This document shows, one piece after another, positions 38,990 through 48,405 of a DNA stretch of 64,000 nt. Where the stretch lies: assembly GCF_023652955.1 (NCBI RefSeq), contig NZ_JAKLOY010000004.1:372001-436000 (forward strand), in the 5' to 3' direction. This DNA comes from Geomonas sp. Red32. Lineage in GTDB: Bacteria; Desulfobacterota; Desulfuromonadia; Geobacterales; Geobacteraceae. Made by a program: the position numbers and the translations under genes. The first letter of the stretch is position 1. Every line of letters starts with the position of its first letter. Under the pieces are notes generated by a model that saw only the letters and a list, made by a program, of their open reading frames with translations, had not been told where the DNA came from and did not search any database.

Positions 38990-40690
38990 ATGAAGATGTC
39001 ACTCACAACACTCAGCTTCAGATCGAAATTGGTGCTGTTGGTCCTCTCCAGTTGTTTCGTGCTGGGAGCCCCTACCGGCTTCATCGCTCTTCGCGAGTTC
39101 ATCACCAGCCATACGGCCTATGTCGAAACGTACCGGAAGTCGCTGCAGGACAGCTTCGACCTGCGGGCGAAGAGCGAGGTCGAGCTTGCGGTCAGCACCC
39201 TGCAAAGGATCTACGACCGGCAGAAAAACGGAGAAATGACGCTGGACCAGGCCAAGACCCTGGGTGCCGACATCATCCGCAACATGCGTTACGGCAACGG
39301 GAGCTACGTCTGGGTCGACACCTCGCAAGGGGTGAACGTCGCCATGATGGGAAAGGCCGCCATCGAGGGAAAGAGCCGCTGGGACCAGCAGGACGTCAAC
39401 GGCAAGTACATGATGCGGGAGATCATCAAGGCCGGCAAGCAGCCGGGAGGGGGGTACACCGACTACTGGTTCCCGAAGCCGGGAGAGACCAAGCCGCTCC
39501 CCAAGCGTAGTTACTCCCTGTACTTCGAGCCGTTCGACTGGGTGATCGGCACCGGCAACTACATCGACGACATCGACCAGGTGGTGAACGCCGCGGCCAT
39601 CGTCAGCAGCAACCGGATCAAAAGCGGCGTCTACCTGATCGTCGGCGTCACCCTCGCCGTCCTCATCTTCGTGAGCCTTTTGACCCACGTGGTGACCCGG
39701 TGGCTCCTCAAGAGCGTCGGGGCGGAACCGGCCGAGATGGAGTCGATCGCCCAGACCGTGGCCCAAGGCGACCTGACGGTATCCATCGAGGCCGGGCACT
39801 CCGGCATCTACGAGGCGATGCGGCAGATGGTGGGAAGCCTGCGGCAGGTTATGGAGAAGGTCAACCAGAGCAGCCAGGAGGTCTACCATTCGGCGACCAA
39901 GCTCAACGATACCTCCCGGGAGATGACCGACGGGGCCAACGACGTGGTCAGCCGGGCCGCCACCGTGGCGACGGCCAGCGAAGAGATGTCCGCCACCAGC
40001 TCCGACATCGCCCTCAACTGCCACCAGGCGGCGGAGAGCTCCAACCGGGCCTCCTCGGTAGCCCGCGACGGCGCCGGAATCGTCCGGGAAACGGTGGAGG
40101 GGATGGGGCGCATCGCCGAAAAGGTGCGTCACTCAGCCGGGGCGGTCGAGCAGTTGGGAAGCCGGTCCCAGCAGATCGGGGACATCATCTGCACCATCGA
40201 GGACATAGCCGACCAGACGAACCTCCTCGCCCTCAACGCCGCCATCGAGGCGGCCCGGGCCGGCGAGCAGGGGAGAGGCTTCGCTGTGGTCGCCGACGAG
40301 GTGCGCGCCCTGGCCGAGCGGACCACCAAGGCGACCCGCGAGATCGACCAGATGATCAAGGGGATCCAGAGCGAGACCAAGCTCGCGGTACGGGCGATGG
40401 AAGAAGGGGTCGAGGAAGTCGAGAAGGGTTCCGTGGGGGCCGCCAAGTCCGGCGAAGCACTCGAAATGATCCTTCAGCAGATCTACGACGTGACGGCCCA
40501 GATCAACCAGATCGCCACCGCCGCCGAGGAGCAGACCGCGACCACCCGGGAGATCACCCAGAACATCCACGACATCTCCAACATCGTGAGGACCAGCGCC
40601 GAAGGCGCCGAAGAGATGTCCCACTCCTCCGCCGGCCTCTCGAATCTTTCCAACGAGCTCCAGGAAATCGTCCAGCGCTTCCGGGTGTAG
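38990..40690 (+). CDS. Methyl-accepting chemotaxis protein with single Cache domain
   Basis: 566 residues from the ATG at 38990, which has GGTGGAG at good distance; an in-frame GTG 18 bases earlier is less likely. Helix (about 10-32), periplasmic sCache_2 domain (about 40-190: [48 protein letters not shown]), helix (about 200-225), HAMP, and a cytoplasmic MCP signalling domain with the conserved hairpin tip ([20 protein letters not shown]). It should signal through CheA/CheW to motility or, in Geobacter, to type IV pili or other Che pathways. sCache_2 receptors often bind small carboxylates. No che gene is adjacent. Followed by a strong bidirectional terminator. Confidence 0.95.
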   Translation: MKMSLTTLSFRSKLVLLVLSSCFVLGAPTGFIALREFITSHTAYVETYRKSLQDSFDLRAKSEVELAVSTLQRIYDRQKNGEMTLDQAKTLGADIIRNMRYGNGSYVWVDTSQGVNVAMMGKAAIEGKSRWDQQDVNGKYMMREIIKAGKQPGGGYTDYWFPKPGETKPLPKRSYSLYFEPFDWVIGTGNYIDDIDQVVNAAAIVSSNRIKSGVYLIVGVTLAVLIFVSLLTHVVTRWLLKSVGAEPAEMESIAQTVAQGDLTVSIEAGHSGIYEAMRQMVGSLRQVMEKVNQSSQEVYHSATKLNDTSREMTDGANDVVSRAATVATASEEMSATSSDIALNCHQAAESSNRASSVARDGAGIVRETVEGMGRIAEKVRHSAGAVEQLGSRSQQIGDIICTIEDIADQTNLLALNAAIEAARAGEQGRGFAVVADEVRALAERTTKATREIDQMIKGIQSETKLAVRAMEEGVEEVEKGSVGAAKSGEALEMILQQIYDVTAQINQIATAAEEQTATTREITQNIHDISNIVRTSAEGAEEMSHSSAGLSNLSNELQEIVQRFRV

Positions 40691-40756
40691 CCGCCGTCTC
40701 CGCCCTCCTACGAAAGAAACGGGCGGCGGTAGCGGCACTCCATCGGCCCACACAGA

Positions 40757-40792
40757 AAAAGGCCCTTGCCCCCTTCCGGGGCAAGGGCCTTT
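40757..40792. terminator. Bidirectional Rho-independent terminator
   Basis: Perfect 12-bp stem GGCCCTTGCCCC / GGGGCAAGGGCC (40761-40772 and 40778-40789) with a five-base loop, preceded by five A and followed by TTT. It sits between two convergent chemoreceptor genes and can serve both. Confidence 0.93.
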
Positions 40793-40816
40793 GCCGTTCG
40801 CCAAGAACCTCTCTTC

Positions 40817-42388
40817 TTACATCCGCTCGTACTGCTGGTCGACATCGTCGTCCAGCCTGAATTCGACCCCAGCCGCCGACCCGGAGGACATTCCCCGATT
40901 GGGGGCGCCGCTTCGGGTGAGCCGGGAGTAGGCACCATCAGCTCTCCCCGGTCTCGCCGTCCGGGATTCGGGCATCCTCATCGGCCGGGACCCATAGGAA
41001 ACCGGCTCTCTCCTCGTCTCGCCGAAGAAGGCTACCACATCCCTCAACTGTTCCGCCTGAGAGGCCAACTCCTCCGAGGTCGAGGCCATCTCCTCGGAAG
41101 CCGAGGCGTTCTGCTGGATCACCTGCTCAAGCTGCAAGATTGCCGCATTGATCTGCTCGGCCCCCTGGTCCTGCTCCCGGCAGGCCGCGCTGATCTCCTG
41201 CACCAGTTGTGCAGTCCGCTGGATATCGGGAACCAGAACGGTCAGCATGCTTCCCGCCTCTTCCGCGATCGCGACGCTGTCCTTGGAGAGCTTGCCGATC
41301 TCCGAGGCCGCCTTCTGGCTTCTTTCCGCGAGCTTTCGCACCTCCGAGGCCACCACCGCGAATCCCTTGCCGTGCTCCCCGGCCCGGGCCGCCTCGATGG
41401 CCGCGTTCAGCGCCAAGAGGTTGGTCTGCCGGGCGATCTCTTCGACGATGGAGATCTTGTCGGAAATCTCCCGCATCGCCTGCACCGTGTTGGCCACCGC
41501 CACCCCTCCCGACTTGGCGTTTTCCGAACTGAGGGTGGCGATCTTCTCGGTCTGGCAGGCGTTATCGGCATTCTGACGGATGGTCGAGCTCATCTCCTCC
41601 ATGGCGGCGGAGGCCTCTTCCGCGGCGGCGGCCTGTTCGGTCGCCCCCTGGCTGAGCTCCTGCGAGCCGGTGGAGATCTGGTGGCTCCCGGCGGCGACGT
41701 TCTCCACTGCCCGGCAGAGATCGGAGATGGGGCCGGCAATGCTCCGCTTCAACATGAAAAAGGCCGCCAGGTAGACGACCATGGCGGCCAGCATGAACGC
41801 GATCGTCTCGGCCGTGGAGCGGTCGGCGGCACTCCTGAGGGACTGCTCCTCGCTGCTCATCCGCTTGGCGCCGTCGGTGGCAAAATCCTTGGCGGCGTTC
41901 TCCAGCTTGTGGATATCGTCCTTGTACTCGTCGATGGCCGTATTCGCCTGCTGAGTAGTGGTGATCTTGTTGAGGTCGATCTGGTCGGATACCTTGCCGA
42001 AGCCGGTCACGTAGACGGCCAAGGCGGATTTCATGGTCCGGACCACCTCTTTGTCCTGCGGGGTCTGCACGATCCTCTCGAGGTCCGCAACCCTCGACTG
42101 GGCGTGCTCCAGCTGCTCCCGCCACTTCCCGCGGTATTCGTTCACCTTGGCCTTGGCGGCGATGTTGATGAAGGAGTCCTTTTCGAAACGGCGCAGCCCG
42201 AGAACATCGGCACGCAGACGCTCGGCGTTCTGGGCGATCTTGGCCTCCAGCCCCAGGGTCCTGGAAGTGGCGCCGGAAAGGGAATGAACCGCCCAGTAGC
42301 TGGTGGCGCCGACCAGCAACAGCATCGCAAAGGCGGTAGCAAAGGTTAACTTCAGCTTCTGTCCCAGATTCATATTCGCCCCAATCAT
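40817..42388 (-). CDS. Methyl-accepting chemotaxis protein with four-helix-bundle sensor
   Basis: 523 residues. Helix (about 13-33), a helical periplasmic domain of the 4HB_MCP type (about 34-185), helix (about 190-212), HAMP-like segment, MCP signalling domain with hairpin tip [20 protein letters not shown], and a C-terminal tail of about 60 residues rich in Arg, Ser and Gly ending [11 protein letters not shown]. The tail is not a recognisable CheR-tethering pentapeptide. GGAGG lies at ideal distance from the ATG. Convergent with the Cache chemoreceptor, the signalling domains belonging to related length classes; the two receptors may join the same array but sense different ligands. Confidence 0.94.
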   Translation of the reverse strand: MIGANMNLGQKLKLTFATAFAMLLLVGATSYWAVHSLSGATSRTLGLEAKIAQNAERLRADVLGLRRFEKDSFINIAAKAKVNEYRGKWREQLEHAQSRVADLERIVQTPQDKEVVRTMKSALAVYVTGFGKVSDQIDLNKITTTQQANTAIDEYKDDIHKLENAAKDFATDGAKRMSSEEQSLRSAADRSTAETIAFMLAAMVVYLAAFFMLKRSIAGPISDLCRAVENVAAGSHQISTGSQELSQGATEQAAAAEEASAAMEEMSSTIRQNADNACQTEKIATLSSENAKSGGVAVANTVQAMREISDKISIVEEIARQTNLLALNAAIEAARAGEHGKGFAVVASEVRKLAERSQKAASEIGKLSKDSVAIAEEAGSMLTVLVPDIQRTAQLVQEISAACREQDQGAEQINAAILQLEQVIQQNASASEEMASTSEELASQAEQLRDVVAFFGETRREPVSYGSRPMRMPESRTARPGRADGAYSRLTRSGAPNRGMSSGSAAGVEFRLDDDVDQQYERM

Positions 42389-42565
42389 GGTTCCTCCACC
42401 GGAAGAGAGTCCTTTCCCGGGAAACCGGCACGCTCAGGAAGGTCCCAACCTTATCGGCAAAAGGAGGAAAACATGAAGGAGAAAGCCTGATTCCGTCCCC
42501 GCCGTCAGGGGGACCGGCGCGAGGAACGGGCAATTTGACGAGGGAGCCGCACCAGGCGCTATCGC

Positions 42566-42665
42566 TGGCGGGGCATGATGCTCTTGCTGGCGGGGATTGA
42601 TGCTCTTTCTGGCGGGCGCGATGCTGTTTCTGACGGGGATGATGCTGTTGTGGCGGGAATGGCGG
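42566..42665. repeat. Tandem repeat of about 21 bp downstream of a kinase stop codon
   Basis: Five imperfect units of 20-22 bases of the form TGGCGGGGATTGATGCTCTT begin at 42566, 42588, 42610, 42631 and 42651. The array ends nine bases before the stop codon of the minus-strand kinase. It is non-coding as called, but the period of seven codons matches the 21-bp coding repeat at 10640-10776. Confidence 0.75.
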
Positions 42666-42674
42666 CTTCCGGCG

Positions 42675-44981
42675 CTACGACTGGAGCACGCTCTGGACCT
42701 TCCTGGTAAACGAGGCTGCGTCGAACGGTTTCTGGATGTAATGGATCCCCTCTTCCAGCACCCCCTGGTGGACGATGACGTTGTGGGTATAGCCGGACAT
42801 GTACAGGGCACGGAGTCCGGCATGCCCCTCCAAAAGCCGCGTGTAGAGCTCGGGCCCGTTCAGGTCCGGCATCACCACGTCGGTGATCAGCAGGTCCAGC
42901 TGGCGCCCTTTGCTTATGTTGAGCGCTTCTTCCGCCGTGCCGGCATCCAGCACCTGGAACCCCTGCCCGGCCAGGAACTCCTGCACCATGGCCCTCACCA
43001 TCTCGTCGTCCTCCACGAGAAGGATGGTCCGCAGCCCGCCCTCCAAGGAGACCTCCGCTTCGGCCGCCGCCTCCTCGGCAACCGGCTCTGCGTCGACGAT
43101 GGGGAAGTAGCACTTGAAGGTGGTTCCTTTGCCGGGCTCGCTGTAGACCCAGATGTTCCCGCCATGCTGGCGCACGATGCCGTACACGGTGGCGAGCCCC
43201 AAGCCGGTCCCCTTCCCCACCCCCTTGGTGGTGAAGAACGGTTCGAAGATGCGCTGGCGGGTCTCCTGGTCCATCCCGCAGCCGTCGTCGCTGACCGCCA
43301 CCATGAGGTAGCGGCCGGGGACCACCTCGGTATGCAGGCCGGCGTACTCGTTGTCCAGCAGCACCGGGCCGGTCTCGATGATGATCGTGCCGTGGCCGGC
43401 GATGGCATCCTGGGCGTTGACGGCGAGGTTCATGATGACCTGCTCGATCTGGTTGCGGTCGGCACGCACACCGTAGCGCTGAGGCGCCAGGTTGAAACGG
43501 AGCTCGACGCTCTCGCGGATGGTGTGGCGCAGGATTCCCTTGAGCCCGCCGATCACCTCGCTCAGGTCCATGACCTTCATCTCCAGCACCTGCTTGCGGC
43601 TGAAGCTCAACAGCTGCTTCACGAGCTCCCGGGCCTTCCCCGCAGCCTTCAGGACGTTGGAGAGCATGGCAACGGCCTGGTCGTTACCGGCCAGATCCTT
43701 CCTCAGGATCTCGGTATACCCCATGATCGGCGTCAGCAGGTTGTTGAAGTCGTGGGCCACCCCGCCGGTCAGCCGGCCGATCGACTCAAGCTTCTGCGCC
43801 TGTACCAGCTGCTCGGTCAGGCGGATCCTTTCGGAGATGTCGAGGAAGGTCACCACCGCCCCGGTGATCCGCTCCCCTTCCCGGACCGGATACGCCCAGT
43901 ACTCGGCGGGAATCGGGGTGCCGTCGATCCGCCAGAAGAATTCGCGGTCACAGTGATAGCGCTCCCCCTTCCGGAAGGCGTCGAAGATCCCGCAACGCTC
44001 CATCTGGTAGGGGGTACCGTCGGGCCTGGTGTGATGCAGCAGGCTGTGCATGTTCTTGCCCAAAAGCTGTTGTTCGCTGCCGTACCCCAGCATGGCGACG
44101 CAGGCGGCATTGCAGAAGATGCAATTTCCCTCTACGTCGAGGCCATAGATCGCTTCGGCGGTGGAATCGAGCAGGAGCTTGATGCGGGCCTCCTTCGCCA
44201 CCACCTCGTTCTTGCTCCGCACCTGCTCGGCGAGCGCACTCTCGAGGGCGGCGGTCCGCTCGGCAACGGTGGTCTCCAGTTGCTCCTTGGTGAAAAGGGT
44301 CTGCCGCAACCGGTCGGCCATATCGTTAAAGGCCCGGCCGATCTCCCCGAGCTCGTCCTTGCGGTCGCCGCTGAAGCGGTAGGTGAGGCTCCCCTCCCCT
44401 ATCTCGCGGATCCCGTAGAGAAAGGGGGTGATCGAGTTGCGGAGAAAGAAGTGGACGTAAAAGAAGCCGATCACCATGGCCACCAGCGCCGCCACGTTGA
44501 CGGCGATGCCGGTGCGCCAAAAGAGCCGCTGCATCGACTTGGTGACGTGTGAGGCGTCGACCCCGATGGTCAGCGACCCGTCGACCTGGTGGCCGGCGTT
44601 GCCGTTGACCTCTCCGAAGGCGGGGCCGCCGGGAGAGCCGCCGACGGCGTGAAGGGGGAAGGCAACCTCGAAGATGTTGTGCGCGTTGCTGTTTATCCAG
44701 CGGGCGGCACGGATCTCTCCCTCGGCCGACTTGACTATGATGTAGCAGATTTCCGGGTCGAGCACCGCGGCCTTCAGGTGCTGATCCATCCCCCCGTCCC
44801 CGTGCTGGTGACCTTCCAGGGTCTTGGCGAGGTAGCCGCCGAAGAGCTCGATCCGGCGCCTGAGCTCTTCCTGGAGGGAGGTGTACTGCTCTTGCAGGAA
44901 ATAGCCCGCCAGGATGGTGCCGAGGGAAAACACCACCGCGAGGACGATGAGGTTTATTTTCAGCGCGATGCCTGCACGCAT
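42675..44981 (-). CDS. Membrane PAS hybrid histidine kinase
   Basis: 768 residues from the ATG at 44981 (GGGGGAT just upstream). Helix (about 8-30), periplasmic sensor of about 125 residues (30-155) that is His- and Gly-rich (EGHQHGDGG) and looks like a small Cache-type domain, helix (about 160-185), HAMP, PAS (about 265-390), HisKA (His410 in GGVAHDFNNLLTPIMGYTE), HATPase ([35 protein letters not shown]) and a receiver (Asp701 in ITDVVMPDLNG). A membrane-bound hybrid kinase with no output domain. A 21-bp tandem repeat follows its stop codon. The gene for a short secreted protein lies 69 bases upstream on the same strand. Confidence 0.93.
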   Translation of the reverse strand: MRAGIALKINLIVLAVVFSLGTILAGYFLQEQYTSLQEELRRRIELFGGYLAKTLEGHQHGDGGMDQHLKAAVLDPEICYIIVKSAEGEIRAARWINSNAHNIFEVAFPLHAVGGSPGGPAFGEVNGNAGHQVDGSLTIGVDASHVTKSMQRLFWRTGIAVNVAALVAMVIGFFYVHFFLRNSITPFLYGIREIGEGSLTYRFSGDRKDELGEIGRAFNDMADRLRQTLFTKEQLETTVAERTAALESALAEQVRSKNEVVAKEARIKLLLDSTAEAIYGLDVEGNCIFCNAACVAMLGYGSEQQLLGKNMHSLLHHTRPDGTPYQMERCGIFDAFRKGERYHCDREFFWRIDGTPIPAEYWAYPVREGERITGAVVTFLDISERIRLTEQLVQAQKLESIGRLTGGVAHDFNNLLTPIMGYTEILRKDLAGNDQAVAMLSNVLKAAGKARELVKQLLSFSRKQVLEMKVMDLSEVIGGLKGILRHTIRESVELRFNLAPQRYGVRADRNQIEQVIMNLAVNAQDAIAGHGTIIIETGPVLLDNEYAGLHTEVVPGRYLMVAVSDDGCGMDQETRQRIFEPFFTTKGVGKGTGLGLATVYGIVRQHGGNIWVYSEPGKGTTFKCYFPIVDAEPVAEEAAAEAEVSLEGGLRTILLVEDDEMVRAMVQEFLAGQGFQVLDAGTAEEALNISKGRQLDLLITDVVMPDLNGPELYTRLLEGHAGLRALYMSGYTHNVIVHQGVLEEGIHYIQKPFDAASFTRKVQSVLQS

Positions 44982-45050
44982 CGATCCCCCTTCACGCGCC
45001 CCAGCCCGGGCGCCGGGCTTCCCTGCCCGCACCATGGTGGCGGTCAATCC

Positions 45051-45320
45051 TCACGAAACGATGAAGTGGAAGGTCCGGGGGCGGCAGTAGTCGAGGGCCT
45101 TGCCTTCCACCTCAGTGTACGGATACATGAAGTAATTGGTGGTGGAATAGGGGAACCAGAGCTTGACGTTACCGGCCTCGCGGGGTGCGGGGACTTCGAT
45201 GGAGAAGGTGACGGTGCCGCGCCGTTCTCCGGCAAGAGCGGTACCGCCGCCGAGAGTCAGGAGGAAAACGATGAGCAGGCAGAGGAGGAGAAAAGATCTC
45301 TTTGCGGACGCTATAGCCAT
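45051..45320 (-). CDS. Short secreted protein, possibly truncated
   Basis: 89 residues from the ATG at 45320 (GGGAGGT upstream). Signal peptide of about 30 residues (RSFLLLCLLIVFLLTLGGG, cleavage near ALA), then about 55 residues beginning GTVTFSIEVPAPREAGNVKLWFPYS. This start resembles the first beta strand of secreted transglutaminase-like proteins of Geobacter (VKLWFPY), but the catalytic part is absent, so the gene may be a 5' remnant of a longer one. It stops 69 bases before the hybrid kinase start on the same strand, and may be transcribed with it. Function not assignable. Confidence 0.5.
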   Translation of the reverse strand: MAIASAKRSFLLLCLLIVFLLTLGGGTALAGERRGTVTFSIEVPAPREAGNVKLWFPYSTTNYFMYPYTEVEGKALDYCRPRTFHFIVS

Positions 45321-45460
45321 GTACCGGCACCTCCCTCCCCTCATCTATGAGGCCCGTATTGTCACTACGGAGGTGCCGCGTGTCGCAGAACATTGATACA
45401 GAGAGAAGACACATGCTTTATTAATTCATTTTAAATAACACTGCAGCCCTTTTACCAAGC

Positions 45461-45530
45461 TTAACATTACTCAAACCACTTGCAAGGTTGATTCGCGTTA
45501 CAGGCTTCGCGTCAAATGTGACAATGTTAA
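45461..45530. promoter_or_regulatory. Structured intergenic element of unknown nature
   Basis: TTAACATT at 45461 and AATGTTAA at 45523 are perfect reverse complements that enclose a second imperfect pair (TCAAACC / GGTTGA) and a CGCG-N10-CGCG dyad (45494-45511). It could be nested hairpins in the leader of the short secreted gene or an operator. No known riboswitch pattern fits. Confidence 0.35.
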
Positions 45531-45609
45531 TTATTTTATTATCGTATTCTCGGCACATCTCACCCAACGACGAGACCGGGAGCGGGCGCCGCGGAATAAT
45601 TCTTCCCGG

Positions 45610-45639
45610 TTGACAGCGGAAGAATTTTAGTTGTATATA
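45610..45639 (+). promoter_or_regulatory. Sigma70 promoter of the marR-like gene, leaderless
   Basis: TTGACA (45610-45615), 18-base spacer, TATATA (45634-45639). The -10 lies inside the palindromic operator and the start of transcription would fall at about 45646, two bases before the ATG, which has no ribosome binding site. Confidence 0.6.
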
Positions 45640-45645
45640 GCAACT
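45629..45645. promoter_or_regulatory. MarR operator, copy 1
   Basis: AGTTGTATATAGCAACT, an interrupted palindrome (AGTTG...CAACT) over the -10 region and touching the start codon of the regulator gene. The same 17-mer with one change recurs before the efflux gene. Confidence 0.75.
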
Positions 45646-45647
45646 AT

Positions 45648-46097
45648 ATGAAGACTACCGATCAGAAATACAACCTGCACACCTCCCTCGGGCACCTGGC
45701 CTCCCGTTTTTCCCGCGCGGTGGTGAAGCGGCTCAACAGTGAGCTCGTCAAGCACCAGCTGCCGATCACCCCGGAACAGTATCTCCTCTTGGGACAGCTG
45801 TGGGATTCCAACGGACTGCCGCAGGGTGCGCTGGCGGAGAAAACCGCCAAGGACAAGACCACCATGGCGCGCCTGGCCGCAGGCCTCGAGGAGCGCGGGC
45901 TCATCGTGCGGCTTCCCAGCCCCGGCGACGCCAGGGAGCGCCTTTTGTACCTCACCGATGCGGGCAAGGATCTCATGGACCAGGCCACGGCCCTGGCCAA
46001 AGCTATCGTGGAGGAGGCCCAGCAGGGGATCGGCGACGAGGAGCTCGAACGCTGCCGCGACGTCCTGCGCCGCGCCTACGCCAACCTCTTGAAGTGA
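45648..46097 (+). CDS. MarR-family transcriptional regulator
   Basis: 149 residues with the MarR winged helix-turn-helix: helix YLLLGQLWDSNGLPQGALAEKTAKDKTTMARLAAGLEERG and wing VRLPSPGDARERLLYLT, flanked by the dimerisation helices. It should repress its own operon and release DNA on binding a small phenolic or drug-like ligand. The ATG has no ribosome binding site but lies about two bases after the predicted transcription start, so it is probably read as a leaderless mRNA. It is followed after 59 bases by an MFS efflux gene in the same direction, and both genes carry the same 17-bp palindrome upstream, a self-contained efflux regulon. Confidence 0.93.
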   Translation: MKTTDQKYNLHTSLGHLASRFSRAVVKRLNSELVKHQLPITPEQYLLLGQLWDSNGLPQGALAEKTAKDKTTMARLAAGLEERGLIVRLPSPGDARERLLYLTDAGKDLMDQATALAKAIVEEAQQGIGDEELERCRDVLRRAYANLLK

Positions 46098-46119
46098 TCG
46101 GCCCTTTTTTTCGGCAAAT

Positions 46120-46136
46120 AGTTGTATAGAGCAACT
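46120..46136. promoter_or_regulatory. MarR operator, copy 2
   Basis: AGTTGTATAGAGCAACT, one base different from the copy at 45629-45645. It lies between marR and the MFS gene, indicating separate control of the transporter or a second binding site. Confidence 0.75.
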
Positions 46137-46156
46137 TCTTTGGAGATTTCGACGTG

Positions 46157-47377
46157 ATGAAAACGGAAGCAGCGGTTTTACCCGCTGAAATGAGCAGAGC
46201 GCAGCTGACCTTCTTCGTGCTGATCCTCGGGGCCCTGACCGCCTTCAGCGCCATGTCCATCGACATGTACCTCCCCGCCTTCCCGGAAATGGCCCGGGAT
46301 CTCAACATACCGCTCGCCACGGTGCAGCTCTCGGTCTCCGCCTTTCTCTACGGCTCGGCCTTCGGCCAGCTCTTCTACGGCCCGCTCGCCGACCGCTACG
46401 GGCGGCGCGGACCGCTCCTCGCCGGGCTCGCCCTCTACGTGCTCTCCACCATCGGATGCGCCATGGTCCACACCGGCTCCGGCCTTCTTTTCTGGAGGGT
46501 GGCGATGGCGGTAGGAGGAGGGGCGGGGATGGTCATCTCGCGGGCGGTGGTGCGCGACCTCTACGACACGACGGAAGCGGCCAGGATGTTCTCCCTGCTC
46601 ATGCTGATCATGGGGGTCGCGCCGATCCTCGCACCGCTGGGAGGTGGGCAGATCCTGCTCATCACCGGATGGAGGGGGATCTTCGGGTTCCTGTCGCTCT
46701 TCGGAATCGTTTCGCTGCTGGCGGCTGCGGTGGGGCTCCCCGAATCGCTCCCGAGGGAGCGCCGGCAGAACCGGAGCCTGGCGGAGATGACGAAGGTGTA
46801 CGGCCACCTCCTTAAGAACCGGCAGTATCTCCGGTACGCCATCGCCCTCGGGTGCGTGGCCGGGTGCAACTTCGCCTACATCTCGGGTGCGCCGCTTTTG
46901 TTCATCGAGCTGCACGGCATTTCCCCGCAGCAGTTCGGGCTCTTCTTCGCGGTCAACGCCTTCGGGCTGATCGGGGGCTCCCAGGCCAACCGGAAGCTAT
47001 TGCGCAGCCACTCCCCCCAGCGGATCGCGGCGGTGGCCTTTGGCGTCAACGCGGCCGCGGGAGTTCTCCTCACCGCCGCCGTCCTCACCGGGGCCGGGGG
47101 ATTCCCGCTCCAGGCGGTGCTCATCTTCATCGCCCTCTGCACGACCGGGCTTCTCTACCCCAACATCACCGCGCTCGCCATGGCCCCCTTCGACCGGGCG
47201 GCGGGCAGCGCCTCGGCGCTGCTGGGGACCATCCAGTACACCCTCGGGGCCTCCGGCGGAGCGCTGGTCGGCCTCTTCAGTAACGGCACGGCCGTCCCGA
47301 TGACGGTGACCATGGCACTCTGCGGCGTGATTGGCCTCGGCGCGGTCGTCACCGGGACCAGGGCCCGCCGCCATTAA
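46157..47377 (+). CDS. Bcr/CflA-type MFS drug efflux transporter
   Basis: About 406 residues with 12 predicted transmembrane helices. Signature features of the DHA1 Bcr/CflA group are visible: DMYLPAFPEMARDL in the first periplasmic loop, motif A GPLADRYGRRGPLLAG after helix 2, and motif C near GGGAGMVISRAVVRDLYD/PILAPLGGG. It exports drugs such as bicyclomycin or chloramphenicol, or sulfonamides, by proton antiport; the actual substrate is not readable. The ATG at 46157 follows GGAG by 11 bases; the GTG three bases earlier is an alternative. Controlled with the upstream MarR gene through duplicated operators. Convergent with the DMT transporter gene. Confidence 0.93.
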   Translation: MKTEAAVLPAEMSRAQLTFFVLILGALTAFSAMSIDMYLPAFPEMARDLNIPLATVQLSVSAFLYGSAFGQLFYGPLADRYGRRGPLLAGLALYVLSTIGCAMVHTGSGLLFWRVAMAVGGGAGMVISRAVVRDLYDTTEAARMFSLLMLIMGVAPILAPLGGGQILLITGWRGIFGFLSLFGIVSLLAAAVGLPESLPRERRQNRSLAEMTKVYGHLLKNRQYLRYAIALGCVAGCNFAYISGAPLLFIELHGISPQQFGLFFAVNAFGLIGGSQANRKLLRSHSPQRIAAVAFGVNAAAGVLLTAAVLTGAGGFPLQAVLIFIALCTTGLLYPNITALAMAPFDRAAGSASALLGTIQYTLGASGGALVGLFSNGTAVPMTVTMALCGVIGLGAVVTGTRARRH

Positions 47378-47398
47378 CGCCGATAGGAAAGGGAAGCT

Positions 47399-48265
47399 TC
47401 AGGTGCCGGCGTAGCGCGCGGCGCGGTGGGCGCCGATCAGGGTGGCCATGACGACCGAGCCGACGATGAGCAGCCCCCCCATCAGCGTGTTGGCGGTCGG
47501 GGCCTCCCCCAGGACGAGGAAGACCCAGACCGGGTTGAATACCGGCTCGATGAGGGCCAGCAGGTTGGCGGTCACCGCGGAGACCCGCTTGATGCCGTAG
47601 GAGAAAAAGAGCGAGGCGAAGCCGATCTGCACCACCCCCAGCACGAGGATGCTTCCGATGGCCCGGGGAGTGAAGACCGGCAGGGGGAAGAAGAGCGCGA
47701 TGCCGAGGGCGACGGCCGCGGCCACCCCGTGGGAAACGAGGAACGATTGCAGCGGGTCGGCCTCTTTCTGCATCCGGGTGAAGACGAACATGAGCGAAAA
47801 GGTGAAGGCGGAGGTAAGCGCCAGCAGGTTCCCCAAAAGCTGTCCCGGGGAGAGCCGGTCCATGAAGAGGACCACCATGCCGGCGATGGTGAAAACCAGC
47901 GCCAGAAGCTGTTCCCGGTGCAGCCGCTCCTTGAGGACGGTGACCCCGAAAAGGGCGGTGAAGACCGGGGCGAGGTACTGCAGGAGTATGGCGTTGGCGG
48001 CGGTGGTGGTCTTGTTGGCGGCCACGAAGAGGAGCATGGTGACCGCATTGGCGAGGGCGGCCGCCAGAAGCGGCCGGGACCACCGGATGCGGAGCGAGCC
48101 GATGCAGGCCCAGATGGTGAAAAAGGCGATCAGGCTCCTCAGTCCGGCGATGAGAAAGGGGTTCCAGTCGAGCACCTTGATGAAAAGGCCGGCGAGGCTC
48201 CACAAAAAGGCACAGGCGGCCATCGAAAGGGCCCCCGCCAGAGCGGGGGAAAGGCGAGATTCCAT
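47399..48265 (-). CDS. EamA/DMT-family transporter
   Basis: 288 residues, ten transmembrane helices formed by two EamA repeats (about 12-140 and 152-280). Typical features are WSLAGLFIK with the aromatic-rich first helix, NKTTTAANAILLQYLAPVFTALFG, and ALIEPVFNPVWVFLVLGEAP in the second repeat. Members export amino acids, purines or other metabolites; substrate unknown. No strong ribosome binding site precedes the ATG. Convergent with the MFS efflux gene with 21 bases between them. The ferritin-like gene upstream on the same strand ends in its own terminator, so this gene must use its own promoter. Confidence 0.92.
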   Translation of the reverse strand: MESRLSPALAGALSMAACAFLWSLAGLFIKVLDWNPFLIAGLRSLIAFFTIWACIGSLRIRWSRPLLAAALANAVTMLLFVAANKTTTAANAILLQYLAPVFTALFGVTVLKERLHREQLLALVFTIAGMVVLFMDRLSPGQLLGNLLALTSAFTFSLMFVFTRMQKEADPLQSFLVSHGVAAAVALGIALFFPLPVFTPRAIGSILVLGVVQIGFASLFFSYGIKRVSAVTANLLALIEPVFNPVWVFLVLGEAPTANTLMGGLLIVGSVVMATLIGAHRAARYAGT

Positions 48266-48332
48266 AGTGCGATTCCGGGTCTTCCCTCTCCCTCCGGGTG
48301 AGGGGCAGGGATGAGGGTGATGTTCCTGCGTG

Positions 48333-48366
48333 AAAAAAGGGACTGGCTACGTTGGCGGCCAGTCCC
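48333..48366 (-). terminator. Rho-independent terminator of the ferritin-like gene
   Basis: Minus-strand stem GGGACTGGC / GCCAGTCCC (9 bp) followed by TTTTTT, 40 bases after the stop codon. Confidence 0.9.
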
Positions 48367-48405
48367 CTGAAGGTAAATGCACGTCGTCCCTGGAGATAAG
48401 CGGGA

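Noticed and set aside
45461-45530. GEMM c-di-GMP riboswitch
   Set aside because: Neither strand has the GGCAAACC and GACGCAAAGCC core elements in the right order; kept only as an unassigned structured element. No GEMM core was noticed in the other intergenic regions either.
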